DNA of 64,000 bases from Sapria himalayana (Eukaryota; Streptophyta; Magnoliopsida; Malpighiales; Rafflesiaceae). Every line of letters starts with the position of its first letter. Within the stretch, counting starts at the first letter, position 1. The notes beneath the pieces are model-generated. The model had not been told where the DNA came from. It saw only the letters and a program-made list of their open reading frames with translations, and did no database searches. A program made the translations under genes and the position numbers. Positions 23,940 through 34,863 of this stretch are shown here, one piece after another. Where the stretch lies: contig JAREIK010000506.1 in assembly GCA_029783825.1 (NCBI GenBank), positions 822,502-886,501 on the forward strand, in the 5' to 3' direction.

Positions 23940-25500
23940 CACTATATCTAAGCTTTTACTAACTATCTTTTTCTTTAGGTCTCAATGTCCTCTATCTTTA
24001 ATCTTCATCTCCATAGCATATAAAGATGTTTTTAGTAGATCTTGCATCAAGTTTCTCTCAAATCCCTTGATGTATGTATGAATGCTAAACAACCATATGA
24101 TTGTAGATGTGAGTATGATTAATATTTTTTAAAATCATATCTTCTCCAAAATTCCTATATCCAATGATATTATCAATGTTCAATTAATCATATAATATGC
24201 TTCTCCCACTAATGGCTTTGGCATCTTAGTCATGTTGATCATACTTCCAACTCTCTCCATGATTGCTCAATTTATTCTTCTGGAAAATATATTATGTTAC
24301 ATAATGTGTGGGTCCATTTATACATGTGAAATGATGTGGGTTATGTAGTTGGTAGATAATGCTCTGGAAGTGCACTCATTTATATTGTCAAAAAATAGGC
24401 ACTTTAATTTCTCTTTTATTTAATGTTCCATCATGATGTGGACTTGTTTGAAGTACTCTATTACTTCATCTTTTCTTCTTAAGAAAAAGCAATATACCCA
24501 TACATTTTTGAAAAAATTATCAATGAATATCATAAAATACATATCGCCCCTAGTGATTCATCTTCCAATGCACCACAAACATTTGAGTGCACTAAACTAA
24601 GCAACTTTGATATTCTTGAAAATGAGGAACTAATTGAGACTTAGTGCTATTTTTCAACTAAAGAGTATTTGCAAGGATTTAGTGCAGTTCTCTTGTGACA
24701 AAGTTGACAATCCTTACCTATTCATGTGATTGTGTCTCTGATATTATAAATCTTGAGATGCCTTTTCTTCAATATGCTATTTCTACATATCTTTACAAGA
24801 GTCTTGTATAATGTGTCACAAATATGTTGTCATAAACAAGTATGACAACTATTTTCATTTTCCATGTCTTATTACTAAATTAATCACATTAACATTCTTT
24901 GCCTAAGGCTATTCAAGAAACGAGATTTAACCAAATATTTTGGCACATGTCAAACCTTTTTTAATGTAATCTACTCCCAACATTCTAGATATTTAAATAT
25001 TACAATTCCAATAATATATATGAAACTACCATTTCTCATCTTCATCATACTAAAGTCTCCATCTTTGTACAACTTGAAGTTTTATCTATACAAGGTGACA
25101 TGGTAGGATGTGCAATATCAACTTCTCACTCTATGTCTTGCCTTGATTCTTCATGGAATGTATCTTTATCATTTTTTTAGATCACAACACATGATCTTTG
25201 ATGAGAGTGACTAATGTTTGACTTGCCATCATATGATTATTTAATCTTTGGTCTCATACAACTTCTTGTAGTTTTTTTCTAGGTGACCGACCCTTTATGT
25301 AATAGTTGTAGCACTTATATGTCGTCTTTCTTCCAGCTATAGTTCTTTCTCTACTCTTACTCAATTTTTTTGGTCTCAAGTTTTTCCTCTCTATATTTCT
25401 TGATGTTCAATGAAGAACATTATACTAATTAGTGGCATCATCCATCATTCTAACATCTTCATTGAGTAGAGTATATTTGGCCTTATACAAGGTATGTGAT
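23940..25500 (-). pseudogene. Copia retrotransposon relic A (gag to integrase), minus strand
   Basis: Read on the minus strand, a CCHC-like region near 25330-25280 (K-C-Y-N-Y-Y-I-K-G, with the second Cys and the His lost) is followed by a degenerate protease area. An integrase core follows near 24570-24400: G-D-M-Y-F-M-I-F-I-D-N-F, W-V-Y-C-F-F-L and I-K-C-L-F-F-D-N-like pieces matching the plant Copia 'KYFVTFIDDxSR', 'WVYFLK' and 'IKxLRxDNGGEY' segments. Downstream pieces include a C-terminal integrase stretch near 24260-24180. Reverse transcriptase is missing. Every domain carries stops. Confidence 0.6.
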
Positions 25501-27035
25501 CCATTTGGGGCTGAATTATTTAGAGAGACTATTGGTGTCTCCTAGCTAATTGGAATAGAACTATGAAGTATAAGGGCTTGCTCTTCACCCCCTAGATTTA
25601 AATTTATTATATATAGTTGATTTAATAGACTCTATAACTCACTATGTACTCATCTTTTGAAGTTTGATTTTGCAGCTTTAGATTTAGAGATACAATGAAA
25701 ATGGAGAAATATTATGAAGGATAGAATTTGTACAAGTCCAAAGTTGTTTTATTATGGGTAAACTTGAATGAGAAATTGTCTTTAAAATTTCATATCCTTA
25801 ATCCTTAATACTATGTATGTAAACTTTAAGATAGACTAATTATTTTTCCCATCACACCTTAAAACATTTCATATCCTTAATACTAATTATGTGAATTTAA
25901 GACCTATAAACTAATTGTTACTGCCATAATGCCTTAAAACATGATCATCCCTTTAAACAAACTAATTGATCATTCCTTTTATTAAATTGAAAAATATAGA
26001 TATAATTTCAAAAAATAATCTATTTTAGATGGGGAAAAACAAAAAAAAATTGTCTTCCTATTATATAACTCATGAAAGGCTCTTTTTTAATTATTATTTA
26101 ACAATTGTCTTCTAATAAATGTTTAGCATGTTTGATGCTTGTTGAATTATTTTTTTTTCTATAACAAAATTTGATTCATTATTTCACCAAAATCATTAGA
26201 GATATAATTATGTTTAGATAAGTAAACAATAAAGAAAAGGAAGAAGCATAGAAATTCAAAAACAATATGATTTGAATGACTTGCAATATAAAATATGAGC
26301 ATGTTAGCCAAAAAAGTGTGCCACTAATTTGGTTATGCTGCTAGGGGTTAATATCATGAATATGGTTTTTTAGTAATATCCTAGATTTGAATCTCATCTC
26401 TGAATCAACGACTATGTATTAGCTGAGATTAACTTGAAGGCAGAACTAAAGAATAATAACCATCATCATATTAGATTACTCATTGTACTTGTAAACTAGC
26501 TAAAAACTCATCGTTCAATAGAATGTTAACAAACAAAGTGCTGGATATGTTTGTTGAATTTTACATATCATTATATTTTAGATAATAAATTCTTGTCATG
26601 ATTATACAAATTAATGATTAAATATTAAAATCAGAAAAAAAAAATTTTAAGTATTTTTTTAATATTAATTTGCACCCTACATACTAGATTGATTCTAATT
26701 TAAAATATTAATTTTGTTGATTTATACATATATTTTTTATTTAAATTTGCTATAATGATTATACAAACTAATTTGCACCCTACATCACCAAAATTTGACT
26801 TGCATTAGAAATGTGTGTTTTTTTTAAATATGCTTGTTTAAAATATTTATTTGAATCCCTTAAGTTGATCCATTTAAAGAGTCTATTGAAGGTTACAATA
26901 AAAAATATTGTCTTGACATCAAATTTATTTATTTTTAAATTCAAGCTAGTAACCATACTTAGAACAACTCAAATAGAAGATATCTTTATTATGGAAAAAG
27001 AATATTGTTGAAATTGATTCATTTCTTTTGAAAAT
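25500..27035. other. AT-rich interval without recognised features
   Basis: No supported gene. Apart from a 17-bp direct repeat (TAATTTGCACCCTACAT at 26666-26682 and 26769-26785) I see only simple A/T-rich sequence and short chance frames. Confidence 0.5.
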
Positions 27036-27039
27036 CCCT

Positions 27040-29130
27040 TGATTATTAATCATGTATTTTGTTTCGGTTCAAAATCATCTTTGTATTTTAGTATGAATAT
27101 TTATTTGGTTTCTAGAGCTTTGTTCCTTTTAGGTAAGAATTTAAGATTAATAGTCTGGTTGATATGAAGAGATTATCTTTTTCTGCATAGCCTAGCTCTA
27201 TTCCTCTTTATTCTGAAGAGCAATGACCTCCTAAAAGGTCTTAGACTCACATTCATATTTGAGTAATATATAATTATAAAATCTAGAAAATAACTTGCGA
27301 TCTCTAAATGATTTATTCAGTTCAGATTGAGATTTATCATGAAGAACAACTGGGTGCTACTCAATTCTAGCTAGAATATGATCTCTCACATCCTTCATAA
27401 AAAAATTCTAGTGCTCAAAAACATTATATGTATTGTATGGCTTAGAATCATCAGAAAACTACTCAATTTCTTCTATGATATTATTCTTTTTTATGCTTAA
27501 ATGGTTGTTATTCACTAATTGATTCTCCATAAAAATCATATGTCTACTCCGAATAAGCTTTTTAATGATCACGCCATATTATTTATACACAAACTCCTCA
27601 TGTCCATAGTCAATCAAAATATATGAATGTATAATTTCATCGAGTTTTGATCGTTCATCTTTTGGTATATGAATGAAGATTTTCCAGTTGAATACTCTCA
27701 AGTGATTAAATGAGATATTTTTATCTAGAGGTGTCAAACGGGCCGGGCCGGCCCGGCCCAGCACGAGGCACGGCACGGTTCGGCCGTGCCTGGGCCGGCC
27801 CGGCACGATAAAAAAACGTGCCCGGGCCCGTGCCGGGCCCGGGCGAACAAACCACGTGCCGGGCCGTGCCCGGCACGGCACGCCGGCCCGCGTGCCTGCG
27901 TCGTGACTCGTGAGTCGCGACTCACGAGTCACGACTCACGGTCACGACTCACTGAGTCGTGACTCGTGACCCAACCGGGCCCCGCCCCCGGTAAAAAGAC
28001 CGCGGGTCGGGTCCAAACAGACCCGCCCGCCCCGCCTGCCCTGCCTTGCCGTGCGCCCGTGCCCGAGCGGGCCGGCACGGCACGGCACGGCCTTGCCGTG
28101 CCCACGGGCCGTGCCGTGCCCGAATTTAAAAAACCGTGCCGTGCCCGGCACGGCACGGTAGCACGGCTGGGCACGTGAAAAACGGGCCGTGCCGTGCTGG
28201 GCCTGGCCCGTTTGACACCTCTATTTTTATCAGTCTAGCTTTTATTGGGAATATTCTAGGGTAGTGGTAGGGCACATGTTAATTACATTGATAACTATAT
28301 GAATAACTTCTCCCCAAGGTTATTTGGAAATATGCACATGAGAAAGTATGGATCAGACTTTATTTTCAATAGTTCAGTTTATCCTCTTAGCCATGCCATT
28401 TAATTGAGTCATCTTAGTTGATATTTTTTCATGTTTAATATCATGAGATAAATGGTAGCTTTGAAACTAATCTACATATTCTTTCTTCTTATTAGAACTA
28501 TAAAGAATAGTTAATTATATGCCACTCTATCAACTCTAATGTAAAGTTCCATAAAGATATGAAAACATGATCTTTAGTTTTTAGTGTTAATGCCTACATA
28601 TTTAGAGTGAACATCAATGAATATGACAAAGCAAAGAGCTTCATTGGTTAGTGTACTATGAATATAGCAGATATAGGTATAGATAAGATCGAGGATATTT
28701 AATTTTCTCAATGGTAGAAGAGAGTGAAATTATGTTCTATGCCTTCTTCTCGCCATATAATCCACATAATCATCAAGAAAGAATTCATGGCCTAATGACA
28801 AGATATTCCTTCTAACTATAAATGAATGTCTTTCTCACTCAAATAATCAAGTCTTGAAAACCAAAAACCAATATTACTCTTTTGATAAATATTTATTTGA
28901 TCTCTAGGTACTCTTACTTGAGTTTCATACAAAGTACTCTTCTTCTTACTCTCACAATGATTAATGAATTATTATTTAGTTTCCACTCGTTATCACCAAA
29001 ATGACTCATGTATCTCATATCATCCAGCATGCTTATGAGCATTAGGTTCACATTAATGTCTAGTACATACTCGATATCTTTCAGCATCAATTGATATATT
29101 GTCTGCATCTATAGATAAATATCTTCCATG
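27040..29130 (-). pseudogene. Copia retrotransposon relic B (protease, integrase), split by a hAT insertion
   Basis: On the minus strand 29108-28914 shows the protease-to-integrase segment (L-K-D-I-E-Y-V-L-D-I-N-V-N-L, then H-F-G-D-N-E-W-K-L, then S-L-I-I-V-R), typical of Copia 'LKDVRHVPDIxLNLIS' and 'FGDGxWKLTKGSLVVAR'. The integrase core lies at about 28790-28250, and after the hAT insertion the same protein resumes at about 27715 with H-L-R-V-F-N-W-K-I-F-I-H-I-P-K-D-E-R-S-K-L-D, ending with I-I-K-K-L-I-R-S-R near 27530. This is a well-known signature of the integrase C-terminal part. Reverse transcriptase was not found beyond 27040. The frame is open for long stretches, so decay is less than in the gypsy family. 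Confidence 0.7.
27726..28223. mobile_element. Non-autonomous hAT element (498 bp), with 8-bp TSD
   Basis: Ends are TAGAGGTGTCAAACGGGCC on the left and its inverse complement on the right. Perfect 8-bp duplications TTTTTATC flank it at 27718-27725 and 28224-28231. The interior is extremely GC-rich, with repeated GTGCC/GGCAC and GGGCC words, in contrast to the AT-rich surroundings. At 27900-27935 it holds a perfect 36-bp palindrome centred on GTCGCGAC. No transposase is encoded; short GC-rich frames on both strands are artefacts. Its ends and a CCGCGGGTCGGGTCCAA block are shared with the hAT element at 39148-42628, which belongs to the same family. Confidence 0.9.
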
Positions 29131-29199
29131 ATCAAATTTAATGATATTTTATAATTGTTCATCTTTATTATACCATAATCACCAAGTGTGTACACAATA

Positions 29200-30450
29200 A
29201 ATAATTCAATATGCATGGTAATGTGAAATGAAGCCTTTAGTTAATAAATCAATCACCCTCATGAAATTCTAGATTAATAAAATTATCATCACTAACTAAC
29301 ATCAAATCACTTTCCGATTTTACATTGACCTCTCTCTCTCTTTCTCTCTCTCGGGTTTATCTTAACTTGTGTGTTGTTGTTTTTCCAAGAATAAATATAT
29401 TTTTTATGTCTTATCATATTATTGTATTAATATTTGATTACTTTTTTATTTTGTGACTTACCTTAGAAAGAATGTGTTTTTTCGTCACTCTATGTGTACC
29501 TCGTGGTGCTCTAATATATGCATGTAATACAAAGATACTGCCTTAGTGGTGCTGAGTTTTAACTATAGACTCTTGTTTCTATTACAACTTATCTATTCTT
29601 ATTTTAATGACAATATATTAATAAGTATCACTAATTATCCATTACCAAATTGTGGAGTCAACCCTAAAATAAAATTTTTCTTTCTTTTTTACCTAATTTT
29701 TCAAGTTTTGTTTTTTCTTCACATGATCATATAGTTGTTTGACTGCAAGATTCTCAATAGATAAATCATAGAGTGGTTCTCCATGATAATAAATATCAAT
29801 ATCTATAAAAGATAAATCATACAAATAAGAATATATTAAATAACATTCTATATCATTAAATTAATATCAAGATAATTTGATATCAATATAATAATAACGG
29901 ATAAAACACTTGTATATTTCAATAAATAACATCCTCAATAAAAATTAGGATATTACTTTTTGAGTGATCTTGGGAATGAAGACATTGAAAATAACTATTA
30001 ATTTAAACCCCAAATAGAGATTAATTTTTTTATTTTTCAAAAATTACCAAGTTTTAATAAAATAAAATTCAATCCAGAAATTTATTTTAATTAAAAACAA
30101 TTATATATAAATTTGAATTTTAGAAACTATTACATAAATAAATTCAAAATATCTAATCCATAATTCAAAATTCATATAAAATCTAATATGTACATTAATA
30201 CAAAATTACAATATATAATGTCAAATATAAATAATTTGTACCAAATACTTATTAATAAAAACTAAATTTAGTAAAACAAGTAATGCCCAAAAATTATGTT
30301 GTTAACTAAAATTAATTGTTTTGAATATAAAACCTTAGAATACAGTAATCCAGAACAATAACATAAGTTTGGGATTTTATGGAGAAAACTCTAAAAATCT
30401 TTTCGTTTTATTTTTTAGATAATTATTCAGTTCATTATATTTAATTAGCT
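29200..30450. other. AT-rich interval, no gene seen
   Basis: Contains a (TC)n microsatellite at about 29332-29352 and otherwise low-complexity A/T sequence with short chance frames. No transposon protein motif was found in any frame. Confidence 0.5.
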
Positions 30451-30569
30451 AAAAAATGCACACCTCATTGTATTTAATTACTGGACATAAGAGGTGGATC
30501 TATCTAGCAATTGTATTTTTGCAACACAACTCAGTAGCAGCACACACGACAAATTACAGCAAACACATA

Positions 30570-31440
30570 CAACAATTCACCGGCACAAAGCATGGCATTA
30601 CTACAATTCACCGGCACAAAGCACGGCATTACTACAATTCACCGGCACAAAGCACGGCATTACTACAATTCACCGGCACAAAGCACGGCATTACTACAAT
30701 TCACCGGCACAAAGCACGGCATTACTACAATTCACCGGCACAAAGCACGGCATTACTACAATTCACCGGCACAAAGCACGGCATTACTACAATTCACCGG
30801 CACAAAGCACGGCATTACTACAATTCACCGGCACAAAGCACGGCATTACTACAATTCACCGGCACAAAGCACGGCATTACTACAATTCACCGGCACAAAG
30901 CACGGCATTACTACAATTCACCGGCACAAAGCACGGCATTACTACAATTCACCGGCACAAAGCACGGCATTACTACAATTCACCGGCACAAAGCACGGCA
31001 TTACTACAATTCACCGGCACAAAGCACGGCATTACCGCAATTCACCTGCACACAGCACGGCATTACCGCAATTCACCTGCACACAGCACAACATTACAGC
31101 AATTCACCGGCACATAGCACAACATTACAGCAATTCACCTGCACACAGCACAACATTACAGCAATTCACAGGCACACAACATTACAGCAATTCACAGGCA
31201 CACAACATGACAGTAATTCACCGGCACTCAGCACAACATTATAGTAATTCACTGGCACACAGCACAATATTACAGCAATTCACCTGCACACAGCATAACA
31301 TTACAGTTTTTCACCAGCACACAGCATAACATTATAGCAATTCACCGGCAGACAGCATAACATTATAGCAATTCACTGGCACACCGCACAACACTACAGC
31401 AATTCACCGGCACACAGGACAACATTACAGCTAACACATA
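30570..31440. repeat. 31-bp minisatellite upstream of the DMP gene
   Basis: The unit contains CAATTCACCGGCACAAAGCA followed by CGGCATTACTA, total 31 bp. About 15 nearly identical units run from 30574 to about 31038 (the first has a single T for C change), followed by about 13 diverged units to 31440, several shortened, in which the core reads CAATTCACCTGCACACAGCA with ACATTACAG. Because 31 is not a multiple of 3 and every codon of the cycle is sense, three overlapping forward frames of 207-262 codons appear; these are artefacts. Near-copies of ACACATACAACAATTCACC border the array at both ends (30564 and 31434). Confidence 0.95.
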
Positions 31441-31535
31441 CAACAATTCACCAGCACAGAGCAACATCACACAACAAAACACAGCATGCAACGACACAAC
31501 AACTCACCAATTCAACACAACTACACGTACATGCA

Positions 31536-31541
31536 TATAAA
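31536..31541 (+). promoter_or_regulatory. Candidate TATA box for the DMP gene
   Basis: TATAAA inside GCATATAAATTCG, about 400 bp before the ATG and about 100 bp after the minisatellite. The stretch after it (31565-31605) is rich in CG and CA dinucleotides, unlike the surrounding DNA. A second TATAAA lies at 31549-31554. Placement by pattern only; the transcription start is unknown. Confidence 0.35.
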
Positions 31542-31937
31542 TTCGAGTATAAATTCACATACACACTCGCGCGCGCGAGAGCACACAGACACACGCGCGC
31601 GGAGTAGTAATCTGGTACGAGAAAGCTGATGTGGAACGAAGGCACCAATTGTCTTCAAGTAACCGAGAACCACCAACCATGACACGAAAACAACCCAACG
31701 TGTAAAACACGACACAATAAACTCGAACAAACACGCTTTCCGCATCTGCAAGAAACGAGATCTAAACGTTGCTTTCCTTACATCAACTTCATCAATATCA
31801 ACTAACCCAGAAATTATGGTGAAAGTAATAGCTTTCGGTTTTTATTTCTTGCAAGTTGTCTCTTACTTTTCTTTTCTACATTAGCACACAACCCAAATCG
31901 TTTTGCTTGTAAGTACTAACATCTCGATAGAATTAAG

Positions 31938-32585
31938 ATGACTCTAAACCAAAGGCTAATGGAGGTAAAAGAAAACAATGAACAACAGCTTCCTCTCCTA
32001 CCACCAACCATAAGGACTGCACAAAAAACTCAGTTACAGAGAACCATTAGCCAAACGTTTCAAACCACTGCTCACTTAGCAAATCTGTTACCGACTGGAA
32101 CGGTTCTCGCTTTCCAACTTTTATCACCTGTTTTCTCAAACCAAGGACGCTGCGATCAGGCGGGCAGGCTGATGACATGTATGCTTGTGCTTCTCTGTGG
32201 ACTATCTTGTTTCATCTCGAGCTTCACAGATAGTTTCAGGGACAAAGATGGAAACATTCATTATGTGTTCGCCACACCAAAAGGATTGTGGGTGATCGAT
32301 GGCTCTGTTGAAGTTTCTCCTGGTGTGGGTGTCAAGTTTAAGCTGAAGTTGATTGATCTTGTTCACGCCTTTTTGTCTGTGCTTGTGTTTGTAGTCATTG
32401 TATTGCTGGATCAGAATGTTGTAGGGTGTTTTTGTTCATCCCCATCCTTGGAAAGCCAGGAGATTCTCACTGCTTTGCCTGTGGGTATTGGTGTTACTTG
32501 CAGCATGCTGTTCGCTGCTTTTCCCACTACTCGCCATGGTATTGGCTTCCCTCTGTCGGCGGTTAACTCAGTAAAATATGTCTAA
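31938..32585 (+). CDS. DMP: DUF679 domain membrane protein (DMP family)
   Basis: An intact 215-residue protein in a single exon, as usual for DMP genes. A hydrophilic N-terminal tail (residues 1-44, with a Pro/Leu-rich patch at 18-23) is followed by the DUF679 domain with four predicted membrane segments at about 45-66, 78-98, 138-158 and 176-196. Family signatures are visible: T-A-H-L-A-N-L-L-P-T-G-T (44-55), F-T-D-S-F (96-100), A-T-P-K-G-L-W (112-118), D-L-V-H-A-F (140-145) and F-P-T-T-R-x-G-I-G-F-P-L (195-206). DMPs are plant endomembrane, tonoplast or plasma-membrane proteins linked to senescence, membrane remodelling and, in the DMP8/9 group, gamete fusion. The TPxG/IDG loop resembles the general DMP1-7 group more than DMP8/9, but I cannot assign an orthologue. 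The start is the first ATG of the frame, in an AAGATGA context. It is the only intact host gene in the window and its base composition is clearly less AT-rich than its surroundings. Confidence 0.93.
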   Translation: MTLNQRLMEVKENNEQQLPLLPPTIRTAQKTQLQRTISQTFQTTAHLANLLPTGTVLAFQLLSPVFSNQGRCDQAGRLMTCMLVLLCGLSCFISSFTDSFRDKDGNIHYVFATPKGLWVIDGSVEVSPGVGVKFKLKLIDLVHAFLSVLVFVVIVLLDQNVVGCFCSSPSLESQEILTALPVGIGVTCSMLFAAFPTTRHGIGFPLSAVNSVKYV

Positions 32586-32727
32586 GTTAGAGATTCAGAA
32601 TATGTTCGGCTGTATGTATAATATGCAGGTATAAATTTGTTTCCTTGGCCCCACCCCCATGTAAATATATTTATTATTTAAAAACATAAATTTTGATTAA
32701 AAAAAAAACTATGCATGCTATTCATAC

Positions 32728-33173
32728 GGGGTCAAACCGATTAACCTGAATTCAACTCGAGAAAAAATCATGTTCGGGTTGACGTTGAACTATTATGAAT
32801 TCGGGCTGGGGGAGTTCAGAGTGAATGTTCGGGTTACATTCGAGTTCACCCATCATGTGCTCCGAACAAATACGAATACTATCCATCTCATCCAATATGT
32901 AAAAAAAGTAATTGCCTATAAAATGATTTAAGAGTAAAATAAAATATTTACATCCAAAATAATTATCATTAATTTTAATATATATTTTATATTTTATAAA
33001 TTCAATACTTGAAAAAAATATCAAATATTTAGAAATTAATATTTTAAAAAATATATATATATTTTAAATCCAATTCAATCCGACCTAACTGCAATTAGAG
33101 TTTTATAAAGTCAAATCAAGTTGGACTTGGATTGATAAATTGGGTTGAAGATTTGAAATATGACCCACCCTAC
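32728..33173. mobile_element. Possible small MITE-like element with GGGTCA ends
   Basis: The left end GGGGTCAAACC and the complement of the right end (GTAGGGTGGGTCATATT) share GGGTCA. Internally, GGGTT/AACCC and TTCGGG words recur near both ends with an AT-rich centre. No target duplication could be recognised, so this is tentative. It lies about 140 bp after the DMP stop codon. Confidence 0.3.
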
Positions 33174-33429
33174 AGGAGTTGCGACCCTGAAAATAATTTA
33201 TTTTCTAAAACCAATATTTTGATTATGAGTAAGGTCACAAAATCAAAATATTTATATTTTTATTATCTATAAAAAAATGTAATAAAAATGACTCAAATCA
33301 TAAAAATGTTTACTTTTTGACTATATTAAATTGGCAAACATAAAATTTCACCTCCTTATTTTTTAAAAAAACTTTAACGACATGGTGCGTCAGCATTAAA
33401 TAAATAAAAAAAAATTAAAATCATTTTTT

Positions 33430-33990
33430 TTAGAAAGATATATATATTGTATGCATTCTCATGTATACCATATATGTTTTCAGGTATACAACATGTGTTA
33501 GAACCCACACAGTTTGAACTTGTATAGTGTATATGTTATAATGTATATACTATGTGTGAAAACACAAACAATAATATACATTTTGGAAACATACACACTA
33601 AATGTTTCATAGATCTATTTACTTTTGATTTATGTTTTCACAAATATATTATACACTACAATGTATAGAGTTTACACATATACATGAGATATGCACCTCC
33701 AAAACATATAGTATGGGTTTTAACATATATACTTTTTCAAAAAGTATACATTATACTTTTCAAATACCTATACAAAAAATGTATAAGTTTTATTATATAC
33801 ATTTTTGAAGTGTATAGTGCAAACATTTTCGAAATTGTATTTGTTAAAATGTATATAGGGAATACATTTCAAAAATATATACCAATCAATCATAACGTTT
33901 TAACGTATACTAACTATACACGTTTTAATGTATATACTATATACATTTCAAAAACACATATAATAAAATATGTACGTTTCAAACACGTAA
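33430..33990. repeat. Degenerate 'GTATATACATTTTNAAA' repeat region
   Basis: Variants of GTATATAC, TACATTTTGAAA and TTTTAACGTATA recur every ~25-45 bp in both orientations. No coding sense; the 121-codon forward frame over part of it (33684-34049) is Tyr/Ile-rich and follows the repeat. Confidence 0.5.
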
Positions 33991-34547
33991 ATATTTTACC
34001 CCCTAGGCTTATTTTTATTATAATTATTTTAAATAGTGGTAAAATGTAAATATTTTAGATTTGGAACATAACACAATTTTTTCAAACGTAAAATTTAGTT
34101 AATATACACCAAAACTTAAATGTATTTGTGATGTACACTTAAAAAAAAAATAAAAGTTTGGCTATTAAATAATAAATATTTTTATACGGCTTCAGGGAAA
34201 CACAATTTTCCCAAAGATATATACAAGATATATTATTTTAATTAATGATTTAATGTTTGATTGTAGTGGTATGTTGATCAAAAGAAAAACCAATCCATTG
34301 AAACAAATCCTAAACAAAGTTGCCACCTCATGCAAATTACAATTGCAAATTCATTTTAAAATAACTTGAAAACCTAGAAAATATTATCGTTTATCTTCTC
34401 CTCTCCTCTCATTTTAAATTAGAAGTCCATTATTCTCTCTTATAAATTTTATATGTGAAAACAATGTTGTCCATTAAGGTTATCGTCATTTCCACTCATG
34501 GTATATGTAAATACTATGTATATACATATATACTCCATGATATATGC

Positions 34548-34580
<33 letters not shown>

Positions 34581-34609
34581 TTATTGACATATATACAATG
34601 ATATATAAT

Positions 34610-34662
34610 TATTCTCTCTTATATCTTTCAAATTATTGCGGCTTTAGTTTTATTTTATAACA
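34610..34662 (+). repeat. Remnant of the 5' LTR of the Copia element
   Basis: From 34617 'CTTATATCTTTCAAATTATT' to the final ACA at 34662 this segment aligns with the 3' LTR end around 39015-39076, with an internal gap of about 17 bp. It is followed at once by a methionine-tRNA-type primer-binding site. Sequence further left (34500-34600, with a TA microsatellite) does not align convincingly, so the rest of the 5' LTR is lost or unrecognisable. Confidence 0.55.
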
Positions 34663-34675
34663 GTGGTATCAGAGG
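34663..34675 (+). other. Primer-binding site (initiator tRNA-Met type)
   Basis: GTGGTATCAGAGG follows directly on the LTR-ending ACA; TGGTATCAGAGC is complementary to the 3' end of plant initiator Met-tRNA and primes many Copia elements. One terminal base differs. Confidence 0.8.
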
Positions 34676-34863
34676 GAGGTTAGTTAGTAACTTTTGTAGT
34701 TAATGCATTTTAGAAAAATATTGTCAAAAGGGTGATAAAAGCCTCAAGGTTTATGGTTTTTAAGAGGGTAATTGTGCCCCTCCACTTACCTGGGAACTTT
34801 TTTAGTGTAATAACACAAATTGTTATTATTATTCTAAGTTACTGTTCACTGTAAAAGTGAAAC

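Noticed and set aside
27579..28178. Overlapping GC-rich ORFs on both strands (Arg/Pro/Ala/Gly-rich)
   Set aside because: They arise from GTGCC/GGCCC repeats of the hAT MITE; frames are open on both strands because GC-rich sequence has few stop codons. Only 27579-27715 has real coding origin (Copia integrase).
23940..29130. A single minus-strand Copia element across both relics
   Set aside because: Integrase segments occur in both 24000-24600 and 27530-28790, so two different elements are present; the stretch between them (25500-27035) holds no recognisable reverse transcriptase.
30456..31329. Three overlapping forward ORFs of 207-262 codons with a His/Thr-rich 31-residue cycle
   Set aside because: All three are readings of the 31-bp minisatellite. 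A repeat whose length is not divisible by three gives the same peptide cycle in each frame when it has no stop codon. The chance of no stop in 31 codons is considerable, so openness is no evidence of coding.
30570..31440. CRISPR-like regularly spaced 31-bp repeat
   Set aside because: The units are contiguous with no unique spacers, and the setting is a plant genome.
31448..31751. Cys-rich minus-strand ORFs of 66 and 76 codons upstream of the DMP gene
   Set aside because: They lie in the CA/CG-rich 5' leader of the DMP gene on the opposite strand; the Cys/Val content is the reading of GTGT/GCGC repeats.
32752..33024. 90-codon minus-strand ORF after the DMP gene
   Set aside because: It has an AT-rich Ile/Tyr/Phe composition, no domain, and lies inside a possible MITE; no sign of selection was seen.
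33684..34049. 121-codon plus-strand ORF rich in Tyr, Ile and Phe
   Set aside because: It is a reading of the degenerate GTATATACATTTT repeats; no motif or membrane layout repeats in a way that suggests a protein.
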